NCBI GenBank assembly: GCA_020633845.1
Contig: JACKCW010000002.1
Span: 109,090-173,089 of the forward strand
Source: Caryophanales bacterium
GTDB lineage: Bacteria; Bacillota_I; Bacilli_A; Izemoplasmatales; UBA1188
DNA: 64,000 nt
Direction: 5' to 3'
This document shows, piece by piece, positions 50,927-60,277 of this stretch. How positions within the stretch are numbered: the stretch's first letter is position 1; the number at the start of each line of letters is the position of its first letter. A program made the translations under genes and the position numbers. The notes below the pieces were generated by a model, which saw only the letters and a list, made by a program, of their open reading frames with translations, did not search any database and was not told the origin of the DNA.

Positions 50927-52150
50927 ATTTTCTTCTTTTCTTAGTTTGTATAATTCTTCTACCGCAAAATGAAGTTTAGTGACAATGTTCTTTTCCTTTA
51001 GGGGATAAAGATAATAAGTGTCATCAAGCGTTGGGGAGATATCTATACAGTCTTCACCGCCGCCTAAGTAATCATATTCAATATGCAGACCGTACATAGA
51101 AAGCGGTTCTTTTTTAAAGTTTACATTATCGCTTACAAGCGTAAAGCCATTTAAATCATGAATGAGTTTACCGTTTCCCATATTGATATAGCCTTTAGCA
51201 TTCGGAAGTGCCTCAATTCTAACTTCATCTTCAAAATGGTAAGTTCCCTCTTCAATCTGCTTTCTTACCTGGCTTCTTTCAAATTCGTACCAATCCGGGA
51301 TATGTGGGAACTCGGTTTCACCTTCTAAAGCGTGAAGCTCTCCGTATTCATCCATTTCATAAGTCTTTCCGCAGGATTCGCACCATATTTTATTGTCTTT
51401 AGTGTTCATAACCTGTTCTTTAAGGCAATGCGGACATTGATATAATGGACGATGGAGCCCTTCAGCTCTTCCCTTATAATCAATCTTTATTTGATGTTCT
51501 TTCTGGTAAGCATATTCATCGTAAACGAAGGCTTTGTTTATTCTATCGTTTATTTCTTCGATAGATAAAGTCTTAGTTTCCTCAGCTGTGACGATTTGCG
51601 TCATATCGGCACTAAGATCAGCTTTTCTCATCTTTAAATTCCAAACCGGCTGAATAAGATAGTCACCATGAATATTTAATACCACCACCGGTTTCTTTAA
51701 TAGTTTAGCCATCTTACCGAGAGAATCCGGTAAAATAGCGGTTGTGCCGATTAAAGAATATCTGGCTTCCGGATAAATAGCGACGATATAATTCAATTTC
51801 TCCAAAGCATATTTGATTTGTCTTACAAGCGTGATATCGTTGGTAAACTTTCTTTTACAGATACCGCCGACATTTCTTAATAACCACTCTCTTTTAATAA
51901 AGCCGTCAATCGCGACCACATAGTTGGCGCGATACGGATGAATCGCCGCTGTCGTTACTTTAAAATCCATAAACGATTGGTACGTGCATAACAAAATGTA
52001 TGGAGGCTTGAGACCCTCCATATTTACTTTGTTTATTTTTAGATGCCTTTTCCATACTGCCGGGAAACTTAATAGGTATGCCAAAGGTGTAAGAAACCAT
52101 TTTTCTTTCTTCGGCTTTTCTTGCATATCAAAATGTTTTATTTCGTGCAT
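50906..52150 (-). CDS. PlsC-like acyltransferase with zinc ribbon, catalytic His replaced
   Basis: A protein of 414 residues, starting at the ATG at 52150 (MHEIKHFD) with AGAGGAAAT. Residues 30-180 follow the 1-acylglycerol-phosphate acyltransferase fold. Block I, normally NHx4D, reads CTYQSFMDF, so the catalytic His is Tyr and Asn is Thr; the later block IYPEARYS is intact. A zinc ribbon follows (CPHCLKEQ and WCESCGKTY, about 240-270). It may have lost acyl transfer or act by another mechanism. It is 90 bp from the acyl-ACP thioesterase gene on the same strand, which suggests lipid or acyl-chain work. Confidence 0.72.
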   Translation of the reverse strand: MHEIKHFDMQEKPKKEKWFLTPLAYLLSFPAVWKRHLKINKVNMEGLKPPYILLCTYQSFMDFKVTTAAIHPYRANYVVAIDGFIKREWLLRNVGGICKRKFTNDITLVRQIKYALEKLNYIVAIYPEARYSLIGTTAILPDSLGKMAKLLKKPVVVLNIHGDYLIQPVWNLKMRKADLSADMTQIVTAEETKTLSIEEINDRINKAFVYDEYAYQKEHQIKIDYKGRAEGLHRPLYQCPHCLKEQVMNTKDNKIWCESCGKTYEMDEYGELHALEGETEFPHIPDWYEFERSQVRKQIEEGTYHFEDEVRIEALPNAKGYINMGNGKLIHDLNGFTLVSDNVNFKKEPLSMYGLHIEYDYLGGGEDCIDISPTLDDTYYLYPLKEKNIVTKLHFAVEELYKLRKEENKKDESK

Positions 52151-52240
52151 ATTTCCTCTTTCGGACATCTTGGTCCATTTCTTACATTATATATCAATGT
52201 CAGAAATTTTAAATAACTATTTGGTTTTATTAGCCTTAAG

Positions 52241-52963
52241 TTACTGATGAAATAACTGAGCCATGACCGCAATTGATCCATCGCTTCTTTTTAATATATA
52301 GGAATACTTCTCATCATTCTTACAGGAATAACCACTTAAATAGTCTCCTTCCAGCGTTTGTGACAGGTAGGTAATTTCAATTCTTTTGAAAGCATTTTCC
52401 TTTAATTCCTCCGTCTTCATGCTGGAAGATATGAGTCTTATATACTCCGCATTATTCATATGTCTTGAGTAATCGATATAATCGGAAGTAACTTCTTTTT
52501 TAAAAGAGTAAGAGAATAAGGATTCAGCTGGAAAAACAGAGAAGGCCGCGAGACAAAACTTGGATGTTTCATTTAATACCGGAAAATCAACGTCCCTTAA
52601 GAATACTACCTTGTTTTCTTTCATATCATATATGCAGCATTCCGCAATCGCTCGCGCTAAGAGAGTCTGAGTTTTAGAGTAAAATTCCGTTAACATAAAG
52701 CATTTCACAAATGATACTTTAATCGGCCTTGAGGTAACCGTTACTTCCTCGTTCCAGTAAATGTCTTCAAGGAAGGTCAGTTTACTTTTAGCCAGTATCC
52801 ACATTTTCGGATTCTTTTCTTTTCTCATGGATATATTATCATAGCCCATCTTTTTAAAGGCTCTTGAAATAACATCTTCCACAATCTTAACTCCGTTATA
52901 CAGATTGAGTTTAGCATCATAGTCGCATTCGGAAAATCCGATGATTCTTTTTTCTTCGTACAT
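52241..52963 (-). CDS. Acyl-ACP thioesterase (FatA-like)
   Basis: A hot-dog-fold thioesterase of 240 residues that releases a fatty acid from acyl carrier protein. The start is the ATG at 52963 (MYEEKRIIG) with AAAAGGAGACAAATT. The first hot-dog has DYDAKLNLYNG and the second has TSDYIDYSRHMNNAEYI, the usual Asn/His catalytic segment. Its role, with the adjacent acyltransferase-like gene and the acyl-AMP ligase at 60 kb, may be acyl-chain remodelling. Confidence 0.85.
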   Translation of the reverse strand: MYEEKRIIGFSECDYDAKLNLYNGVKIVEDVISRAFKKMGYDNISMRKEKNPKMWILAKSKLTFLEDIYWNEEVTVTSRPIKVSFVKCFMLTEFYSKTQTLLARAIAECCIYDMKENKVVFLRDVDFPVLNETSKFCLAAFSVFPAESLFSYSFKKEVTSDYIDYSRHMNNAEYIRLISSSMKTEELKENAFKRIEITYLSQTLEGDYLSGYSCKNDEKYSYILKRSDGSIAVMAQLFHQ

Positions 52964-53130
52964 AATTTGTCTCCTTTTTATGTAAGACATTTTATGCTCG
53001 AGTTAAATTCTTTATGTATCTATTTTTTTAGATTTTTCTATTTTTCAAAAAAATATTCTCTTAATGATTTTTCATCTCTACAAATCATCATTTTTAATTC
53101 TACCAGATGGAGAAAAGTCACAACAAATTC

Positions 53131-53907
53131 TTAATTTACCACGTTTTCTTCAGTTAATGGTTCTTCATCAACTTCTTTATTATTATTCTTTTTATTAGTG
53201 AAAATAAGAATGATTATCGTTAGATATATTATATATAGAAGCATTATTCCCCATTTAATATAAAGATTGATTCCGGCGTTAAACCCGGTGATTATGGCTC
53301 CTTCAAAATCAAAGAGGAAATGAATAAGAATAAGAACGGAAAGATTATCCGTTAAATATGCCACCTCGCTCGCCATAATCCCGAAAATAAAGGCGTTTTT
53401 GACCGTGAGCCACACCGCATCTAATCCTTCTCCAAAGATTAAATGCGATCCATGAGCGAGCGCAAAAATCAAAGAAGATAGGATTATTACAGAAAGCCAA
53501 CTATAAGATCTTTTTAATCTTTTAAGAATTATGCCTCTAAAATACACTTCTTCTGCAAGGCCGACCGCCAGGTATAAAAAGGCATATAAGAAAATATAAG
53601 AGGTGTTTACTCCTTCAATACTATAAGGGAAGATAACTAAAAAAAGCGGAATAAAGAAAAGAGATAGGTAAACTCCTTTTTTATTCATCTTAAAAATCTG
53701 TATTTTTTCTACGCCTTCTTTTTTATTATAAAAATGAATATAGATGAAAGCCGGAATTAAAGACAAATATAAAAACGTTCCTTGAATCAGAACTACTTGT
53801 TCATTATCGGCCCTAAAGTAGATGGATAAAAGCGTAGGGACTACGGAAAATATTAGAATAATTAGGCCAAAGAGGATGGAGATAAATAAATCGGCGATTT
53901 TTTTCAT
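53131..53907 (-). CDS. CPBP-family intramembrane metalloprotease
   Basis: A 258-residue membrane protein with eight helices and the three CPBP/ABI motifs: EEVYFRG (about 120, Glu-Glu-x3-Arg), HGSHLIFG (about 150) and HFLFDFEG (about 190-197). The family processes prenylated or signal proteins, or self-defence peptides. It is directly behind an ABC-2 exporter gene pair, which hints at a peptide or bacteriocin export or immunity function. Confidence 0.85.
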   Translation of the reverse strand: MKKIADLFISILFGLIILIFSVVPTLLSIYFRADNEQVVLIQGTFLYLSLIPAFIYIHFYNKKEGVEKIQIFKMNKKGVYLSLFFIPLFLVIFPYSIEGVNTSYIFLYAFLYLAVGLAEEVYFRGIILKRLKRSYSWLSVIILSSLIFALAHGSHLIFGEGLDAVWLTVKNAFIFGIMASEVAYLTDNLSVLILIHFLFDFEGAIITGFNAGINLYIKWGIMLLYIIYLTIIILIFTNKKNNNKEVDEEPLTEENVVN

Positions 53908-53912
53908 ATTTT

Positions 53913-54686
53913 CTAGACAAGTTCTTTCTTATTATAAGAATAAAGAGAAGTTCCCAAAAGAAGAGTGAAAAGAGAAAGACCGATAATATAATATACGGCC
54001 GGCAGATACCCGTTATCAACTATTACCTTGGTATCGGATAAAGAAAACGGAGTTAAGTATCTGAGAAATGAAAGACCATCTGTCATTCGGGAAAAAGCTA
54101 AAAACGCGTAAAACAAAAAGGGAAGCCCGACCGTAAGAGTTGGGGTTGCCTTATATAATACAGAGATTAAAAGCGACAGCGAATAAAGAACGAAAAAGGA
54201 TAGTAAAGGCGTTAGAGTCACAATGAAAGTTTCGCTGATGTTAACGTCATTATTTAAATATAGACCGACAAAACAAGTTAAGGAAACCAAAAGGTCAAGA
54301 GCGGTAATTAAAATTAAATCGGCCAAAACCTTTTTGATCATTATCTCGCTTCTTTTTACCGGCTTAGAAGAGAGATATTCGATTGTCTTATCCGCTTTTT
54401 CTTTATATAGAGCATTACCACCTAAAATTGATGCATAAATGCCGATACAAAGAAGGACAAAGTCAATCCCTTTCGAGGTTATCCACCCGAAAGGAGACGA
54501 GATAGAGGTGACATTAAAGGCTTCTAAAACGTCTTCCGGAAAGATTTGGAGAATCTGATCGATTAATTCTCTGTTTGCTTCAATCATCGTCGGATAAATC
54601 GCAAATATCAGACTAAATAGAGCCACGAACACAAAGGACCAGACAATAAAATTTTTAAAATTGATTTTTAGTTCTCTTTTAAACAT
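53913..54686 (-). CDS. ABC-2-type exporter permease
   Basis: A 257-residue membrane protein with six helices (NosY/CcmB-like ABC-2 layout). A conserved-looking cytoplasmic segment ALYKEKADKTIEYLSSKPVK lies near 90. It is the partner of the ATPase encoded 15 bp upstream. The substrate is unknown. Confidence 0.82.
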   Translation of the reverse strand: MFKRELKINFKNFIVWSFVFVALFSLIFAIYPTMIEANRELIDQILQIFPEDVLEAFNVTSISSPFGWITSKGIDFVLLCIGIYASILGGNALYKEKADKTIEYLSSKPVKRSEIMIKKVLADLILITALDLLVSLTCFVGLYLNNDVNISETFIVTLTPLLSFFVLYSLSLLISVLYKATPTLTVGLPFLFYAFLAFSRMTDGLSFLRYLTPFSLSDTKVIVDNGYLPAVYYIIGLSLFTLLLGTSLYSYNKKELV

Positions 54687-54701
54687 AATCTTATCCCCTT
54701 T

Positions 54702-55559
54702 TTAGCGGTAGTAATGTCTGAAGATTTCTTCAATTGAAGGCTCTTCAATCAATAATCTTTCAATCTTATATTTATTTAATATTTTAAGAAGAGAATTAAT
54801 GTCCCTATCATAGATGAATTCTTTGCAGCCGTTTTCTGTCTTAAGATCTTTAAAATCATCTTTCAAATCATCTTTAGTATATACTTTAACCTTTAACCCC
54901 TCCGTCGATGTTAATTCGTCTACAGATGCGATTTTAATAATTTCCCCTTCTTTAATAATCGCTACTTTATCGCAAACCTTCTTCACTTCCGGGAGGTTAT
55001 GCGATGAGAAAAAGAAAGCCGTGCCCTTGGCCTTTTCTTCTTTTATTATTTGGTAGACCGCTTCTTGTACCAGCGGATCAAGACCGGCTGTCACTTCGTC
55101 CATTATCACTATTTTAGGAGAATGGGCAATCGATAAGACAAAACCGATTTTTTGTTTGTTTCCGAGGGATAATTCTTTAATTTTCCGGTTGGTTTCAATT
55201 CCTAAAATCTCCGATAACTCATAAGCTCTTTTAAGCGTGTCTTCTTTATAAAAAGAATCATTATATTTATACATATCGGCTACTTTGAGTTCTTCATAAA
55301 GATGGACCTCGCTCGGTAAATACCCGATCTCTTTATAACTTTCCTTATCATTCTTCAATAAAGGTTTTCCTTTATAAAGAATGGAACCGGAGGTAACATT
55401 CAACTCATTCATAATACATCTGATAGTCGTGGACTTGCCTGCTCCGTTGGGACCGATGAAACCAAAAACCATTCCTTCATCTATTTCAAAAGAAACATTT
55501 TTGATTCCTCTCGACTTCCCGTAGTATTTAGTCAGATTCTTTACTTCAAGTACTTTCAT
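54702..55559 (-). CDS. ABC-2-type exporter ATPase
   Basis: A 285-residue ATPase: Walker A GPNGAGKST (about 35), signature LSLGNKQKIG (about 135), Walker B IVIMDEV (about 153), and D-loop AGLDP. It is the first gene of a three-gene operon (ATPase, permease, CPBP protease). The ATPase belongs to the drug/antibiotic-peptide exporter group. Confidence 0.9.
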   Translation of the reverse strand: MKVLEVKNLTKYYGKSRGIKNVSFEIDEGMVFGFIGPNGAGKSTTIRCIMNELNVTSGSILYKGKPLLKNDKESYKEIGYLPSEVHLYEELKVADMYKYNDSFYKEDTLKRAYELSEILGIETNRKIKELSLGNKQKIGFVLSIAHSPKIVIMDEVTAGLDPLVQEAVYQIIKEEKAKGTAFFFSSHNLPEVKKVCDKVAIIKEGEIIKIASVDELTSTEGLKVKVYTKDDLKDDFKDLKTENGCKEFIYDRDINSLLKILNKYKIERLLIEEPSIEEIFRHYYR

Positions 55560-55623
55560 AATCGTTTCCTCTTGGTAATAATGGTCTTTATTTAGATTTT
55601 AGCGTATTACTTAGGTCTTTCGC

Positions 55624-55651
55624 AATAAAAAAGCACACATAGCGTGTGCTT
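55624..55651 (-). terminator. Terminator of the hydrolase-TetR-GPH operon
   Basis: AAGCACAC pairs with GTGTGCTT (ATAGC loop), followed on the minus strand by TTTTATTGCG. It is 14 bp beyond the stop at 55665. Confidence 0.8.
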
Positions 55652-55664
55652 GATTATGGTTTAG

Positions 55665-57098
55665 TTATTCTTCTAAACCTTCTTCTTTTATTTGTTTTAA
55701 TACATTCATCTCGTATTCTTTTTGTTTATCTTCATGTTTTTTCGTTAAAGAAGCTTTAATTAAATCCCATTTTTCTCCGTATAGAGGATAGAAAATTTTG
55801 ATTAATACATAAGATAAGATAAATAGCACCAAAGGAATTATAAACCAAGAAAAGATAATTCCGAATTTCGCTAAATTCGTCTGATTAATTAAATCGATAG
55901 TTTTATCATAACCGAAAGAAACAATCATTAAAGGAAAAGCCGCGTTCGCAATCGAGATAGCCGGTTTACAAATGAAACTATTGACCCCGGCATACATTCC
56001 TTCTCTTCTTAAGCCCGAGGTGTGTTCATCGTAGTCAATTACGTCTCCGTTCATTAAAGGAACCATATAAAGTCCGCCGGATAAGGCAAAACCGACACCG
56101 AGGAATGCGACCATACCGCCGACTAGGAATTTGCCGAAGGCTATCATCACGATGGAACTGGCGATAAAGACGAGACACATAATGAGAATGGATTTTTTAA
56201 CTCCCCATTTTTTAAGTCCGACCGTGAGCCATAAAGAAAGTCCTAAGGCGACACCCACGAAAAGAGCGATATAACAATATATGTAGTTTAAATCAAAAGC
56301 CCCGAAATAATAGGTGATTCCGATAAACAAAGCAGTTTGAACGAAAGTGACGGTAAACGAGATAACTTCAAAGACGATAAAGCTTTTGTTTTTAAAACAA
56401 TAGCCTATTGACTTTAAGAAAGGATACTGTTCCTCTTTTTGCGCGTAGGTGCTTTCTTTATAGAAGAAAGTACTTAAAAACATAATAATGCCTGCAACAA
56501 CCCCGATGATTATCATCGTCAGTTGAAATTCATGCAGCGAATTAGTTAATAGTTTTTTAAGTTCGGCGAGAAGCACAAGCGGAACGGATACTGATCCTAA
56601 GTTGAATATTAAGGTAACGAGTAAGATCTTACCCCTCGCTTCATTCGTTATTGCCATCTCGTAAGGCATGACATAAAGTGAAGTCGCAATCGCGGTATAT
56701 AAAGCATCAAAGAAAAAGAGCGAGAAGAACATTTGGAAAAACATCCCTATTTGGCTCTCTCCCGGGAAAGTAAACCAAGAAAGAATATAAACAACGGCGA
56801 TCATTAAGGAACCGTATCTAATATATGGTATTCTTCTTCCGAGTTTTGATTTCGTTTTATCGGATAGCCATCCAAAGATCGGATCGTTTACCGCATTCCA
56901 GATCCCAAAAAGAATCCAACACAAAGCCGATAACCCTTCCGATAAACCCATGTAGTTAATGAAGAAAAAGGTTAACCCTCCTCCCGTAATAATATTACAG
57001 AGAGTGGATATCATGCATCCGGCTCCGCCTAACCACATCCTTGATGATAATTTTACTTTTTCTCTTAATACCGGTGCTTCATTTTCTGCACTATTCAT
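55665..57098 (-). CDS. GPH-family (MFS) glycoside/sugar:cation symporter, copy 2
   Basis: A 477-residue, 12-helix carrier of the glycoside-pentoside-hexuronide group. The N-terminus has GGAGCMISTLCNIITGGGLT, the loop WLSDKTKSKLGRRIPYI is the MFS motif A equivalent and the C-terminal half has a GPH-like GVNSFICKPAISIANAAFP. It overlaps the first carrier gene by 8 bp. A sugar or glycoside substrate is inferred from the family. Confidence 0.85.
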   Translation of the reverse strand: MNSAENEAPVLREKVKLSSRMWLGGAGCMISTLCNIITGGGLTFFFINYMGLSEGLSALCWILFGIWNAVNDPIFGWLSDKTKSKLGRRIPYIRYGSLMIAVVYILSWFTFPGESQIGMFFQMFFSLFFFDALYTAIATSLYVMPYEMAITNEARGKILLVTLIFNLGSVSVPLVLLAELKKLLTNSLHEFQLTMIIIGVVAGIIMFLSTFFYKESTYAQKEEQYPFLKSIGYCFKNKSFIVFEVISFTVTFVQTALFIGITYYFGAFDLNYIYCYIALFVGVALGLSLWLTVGLKKWGVKKSILIMCLVFIASSIVMIAFGKFLVGGMVAFLGVGFALSGGLYMVPLMNGDVIDYDEHTSGLRREGMYAGVNSFICKPAISIANAAFPLMIVSFGYDKTIDLINQTNLAKFGIIFSWFIIPLVLFILSYVLIKIFYPLYGEKWDLIKASLTKKHEDKQKEYEMNVLKQIKEEGLEE

Positions 57099-58452
57099 TT
57101 TCTTTAGTTCCTTCCTTTGCTTGTCTTCTTATTTTTATTTCCTCTTCAATAAGAGATAAAGCTTTTTTATCAAGAGGATAGAAAATAGTAATTATTAGGG
57201 CAATAACATAACATATAGCCGGGAACATCGACATCATAAACTGCATAGTGTCCAAAACAAAGACGGTTTGCACTTCACCTGCAACATAGCCGAATAAGCC
57301 TAAAATATAAAGAGCGGATGAACCGACGATAGCGGTTGCGAGTTTAGTGATAAAGGTTCTAGTAGAAGTGATAATTCCTTCATTCCTCTGATTAAATTTA
57401 ACTTCAGCATAGTCAATCGTGTCGGCAGTCATCGTATTAGCCGCTATCGTGAAGGCGCCAAGCACGATGGCAGAAAGCCCACTCATCAGCATTACGGCCC
57501 AAAGCGTCTTATAACCGACAAAATAATAGATGACTGAGAAGATAATGCCCGCTATCTCAAGGCCGATAATTACTTTCTTGGCCCCGTATTTATTAATAAA
57601 CATCGGGGTAAGAGCCGCGCCTATCAGCATACCCACAAGTAACATCGCCGAAAGATAGGTAGCGTAGTCTAGACTCCCAAGGGCATAAGTCGCATAATAG
57701 GTGGTAATCCCGATTTTAACTTGGAAAGCCATGTTGCCAAGAAGATTAGCGGCCATAAGTATTAATAAAGGCTTGTTTTTAAATAAACTCTTCATTCCGG
57801 TTTTAAAGGAGATTTTTTCCGTTACTCTTTCCACGTTTTCTCTCACAAGAAGCGCCGATATTATATAGGTTATAATTCCAAGAACTGCAAAGATAATCGC
57901 CGTTAACATATAGGCTTTCTTGATATCACCACCGCCTAAATTCTTAAGAAGAATAGGGATTATAACTGCGCCGATACCGGAGGCTATGCAGGCGAAGAAA
58001 CCGCTGATACCGAAGATTTTATTTCTCTTATCCGGATTTGCGGTCATTACGGCCGGCAAAGTCCAATAAGGCACATCAAGGGTAGTAAAGGCCATACCTA
58101 AGAGAATATAGGTTACATAGGCATAGACATAAGATAGAATGGTCGTGGTATCCGGAACGATAAAACAAAGAACCAGAATAAAGCCAAGGATAGGACTCAT
58201 AAAGATTAACCACGATCTGTATCTGCCGATTCTTGACTTGGTTTTATCGGATAAAATTCCCATTAACGGATCGTTTACGGCGTCCCAAATTCTCGCAACT
58301 AAGAAAAGTGTCGCGGTAAAGGCCGGCGATAAGCCAAATACGTCGGTATAAAATATAGAAAGAAAGCCGCTGAATAATGCATAGATTAAATTATGGCCGA
58401 GACCGCCGACTACATGACCGGTTATCTGCAGTTTTGTTACTTCGTTTTTCAT
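57091..58452 (-). CDS. GPH-family (MFS) glycoside/sugar:cation symporter, copy 1
   Basis: A 453-residue carrier of the same family as the next gene, with 12 helices, LSDKTKSRIGRYRSWL and NPDKRNKIFG loops. The start overlaps the TetR stop by 4 bp (ATGA). The two carriers together could form a heteromer or take two related substrates. Confidence 0.85.
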   Translation of the reverse strand: MKNEVTKLQITGHVVGGLGHNLIYALFSGFLSIFYTDVFGLSPAFTATLFLVARIWDAVNDPLMGILSDKTKSRIGRYRSWLIFMSPILGFILVLCFIVPDTTTILSYVYAYVTYILLGMAFTTLDVPYWTLPAVMTANPDKRNKIFGISGFFACIASGIGAVIIPILLKNLGGGDIKKAYMLTAIIFAVLGIITYIISALLVRENVERVTEKISFKTGMKSLFKNKPLLILMAANLLGNMAFQVKIGITTYYATYALGSLDYATYLSAMLLVGMLIGAALTPMFINKYGAKKVIIGLEIAGIIFSVIYYFVGYKTLWAVMLMSGLSAIVLGAFTIAANTMTADTIDYAEVKFNQRNEGIITSTRTFITKLATAIVGSSALYILGLFGYVAGEVQTVFVLDTMQFMMSMFPAICYVIALIITIFYPLDKKALSLIEEEIKIRRQAKEGTKENE

Positions 58453-59000
58453 TTCGATATCCCCTCTAAAACTATTTTTGCGATTTCAATAATCGCTTCG
58501 TGATAAGTCATGTGATTTCTTGCCAAAATATCTCCTTTATACAGCATCTGCATGCCGTTAAGAAGAAGATTTTTGATTAAATCAATATTCATATCTTTAA
58601 ATGTTCCTTCATCAATCCCTTTTTGAACTAGCGAGATTGCTCTTTCCCATTCTTTTTCAAACTCTTTTTGAAAATAAGTATAGACGTCAGGATAATAGAT
58701 TTCTGTTTCAAAGGCTTTACTAAGATTGAGTACATTTTCAAATTTGGATTTAGCCGTTAAGATTTGAAACAGTTTTTCTTTAGTTTCTAAAGTGTTATCG
58801 TTATATATCGCAATTTGTCTTTCCTTAACCGCATCAGCTGATTCTTCGACTATCGTTTTCAAGATATCTTCTTTACTCGAAAAATATTTATAGATTGTTT
58901 TTTTCGAGATCTTTAGATTCTTGGCCACATCGTCTAAGTGAAATTTGCAGCCTTCTATATTGAAAAGATTAATGCATTCAAGTATGATCTCTTCTTTCAT
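58449..59000 (-). CDS. TetR-family transcriptional regulator
   Basis: A 183-residue regulator with an N-terminal helix-turn-helix (about 16-45, FHLDDVAKNLKISKKTIYKY) and a helical ligand domain. It overlaps the hydrolase stop by 4 bp and the first carrier start by 4 bp, so it is within the operon it probably controls. Confidence 0.88.
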   Translation of the reverse strand: MKEEIILECINLFNIEGCKFHLDDVAKNLKISKKTIYKYFSSKEDILKTIVEESADAVKERQIAIYNDNTLETKEKLFQILTAKSKFENVLNLSKAFETEIYYPDVYTYFQKEFEKEWERAISLVQKGIDEGTFKDMNIDLIKNLLLNGMQMLYKGDILARNHMTYHEAIIEIAKIVLEGISK

Positions 59001-59920
59001 TTCTTTCCCTCATTTATTTCTTCGGCCTTATCTAAAAAAGCCGTTAAAATTTCCAAATATCTTTTCTTATCAACGCCGTATGATTCCGCGTGTCTTGCGC
59101 CTTCAAAGATATGCATTTCTTTATATCCTTTGTTTCTTTGATACATTGAGTCAACCATATCAAGACTCATCAAATCGTCTTTATCGCCGTTTATAAAACA
59201 AACCGGAACCATATTGTCAGTAAGTGAGTCAATCGGTGAGATCTTTTTTATATTTAAATGATAATTTATTTTGGCCGCGAGAGAGGCAAAGTCCACTAAG
59301 AATTTCGGAAGATGATAAATTCTTTTTATCATGTCTCTAAATAAGACATCAAGGTTGGAAAAGGCGCAGTCCGATACCACAAACTTCACGTTAGGTTTAT
59401 ATTTAAGCGCAATCAAGCTGAGGGCCGAACCCAGAGATTCTCCGTGTAGTCCGAGGTAAATATTATCTCCATATCTTTTATAGGTATCTTTAATGACTTC
59501 CATTAAATCTTTAGCTTCTTTTTCACCCATCGTGATAGAACATCTTTTGTTTTCCCCGTGGCCTCTGTTGTCATAAATAATCGAATCATATCCAAGCTTT
59601 CTATAAAGCATCGCATACTTTACGCTCCCGTATTTGGTGTAGGTATGCCCGTGCGATATGATTACGATCTTTTTTGTTTCTTTTTCCGCTTTAATTAAAG
59701 TCGTATGTAAAACATAGCCATCAAAAGAATTAATTAGATAATCTTCCCTTTTTGTCTCTTGATAGCCTTCCATAAAGCCTTTATCACTTTCGATTTTTAT
59801 CGTTTCTTCCGAGGTATATCTTTTCGGATTAAAGGCGACGCTATCAAAGTAAACGCCAACAAAATAAAAAAGAAGAAACACGATAACAATCGCGATGATT
59901 GTTCCATAAATCCACCACAT
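58997..59920 (-). CDS. Membrane-anchored alpha/beta hydrolase
   Basis: A 307-residue hydrolase. One N-terminal helix (about 4-24) anchors it. The alpha/beta-fold motifs are SHGHTYTKYG (oxyanion region), the nucleophile elbow GESLG (Ser about 166), Asp in NGDKDDL and His in ARHAES. It is likely an esterase or acyl peptidase facing the outside. As the first gene of a TetR-carrier operon it may free a substrate that the carriers take up; this is inference. Confidence 0.83.
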   Translation of the reverse strand: MWWIYGTIIAIVIVFLLFYFVGVYFDSVAFNPKRYTSEETIKIESDKGFMEGYQETKREDYLINSFDGYVLHTTLIKAEKETKKIVIISHGHTYTKYGSVKYAMLYRKLGYDSIIYDNRGHGENKRCSITMGEKEAKDLMEVIKDTYKRYGDNIYLGLHGESLGSALSLIALKYKPNVKFVVSDCAFSNLDVLFRDMIKRIYHLPKFLVDFASLAAKINYHLNIKKISPIDSLTDNMVPVCFINGDKDDLMSLDMVDSMYQRNKGYKEMHIFEGARHAESYGVDKKRYLEILTAFLDKAEEINEGKK

Positions 59921-60277
59921 AATAATCTCCTTTCACGAAGAATAATAAGGCGGAAACTATAAAATGTATTTGAGTTTCCTTTATCACTATATTACTTTTA
60001 TTTAGGTAATGTCAACAACAAAAAAGATAATTTAACCAATAGTTCACAAAGAAAAGAAAATAACCGACCTTTTAATTGTTTATAGAGGTTTTAAAAAGCG
60101 CAAAAATCAGTTATACTTCCAAAAAGGAGAGTTTACTTCCTTCTTCTTTTTTTAAAGAAGAGAGTAGAAATATGGCTTTTCTATTTATAAGAGATACCAA
60201 ACTTTTAAAAAAGAACATAAAATTATAGATAGATTATGCTTACCTTAAGCAAGATTAAGGAGGTTAAAGGATTATTT
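59921..60277. other. 357-bp intergenic region before the acyl-AMP ligase
   Basis: AT-rich, with TTATACT (near 60110) as a -10 candidate but no clear -35. A run CTTCTTCTTTTTTTAAAGAAG can fold into a small hairpin. An 18-codon peptide frame (ATG near 60171, MAFLFIRDTKLLKKNIKL) lies upstream of the ligase start; it has only a weak AGAG site and could be a leader or chance. Nothing else was seen. Confidence 0.4.
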
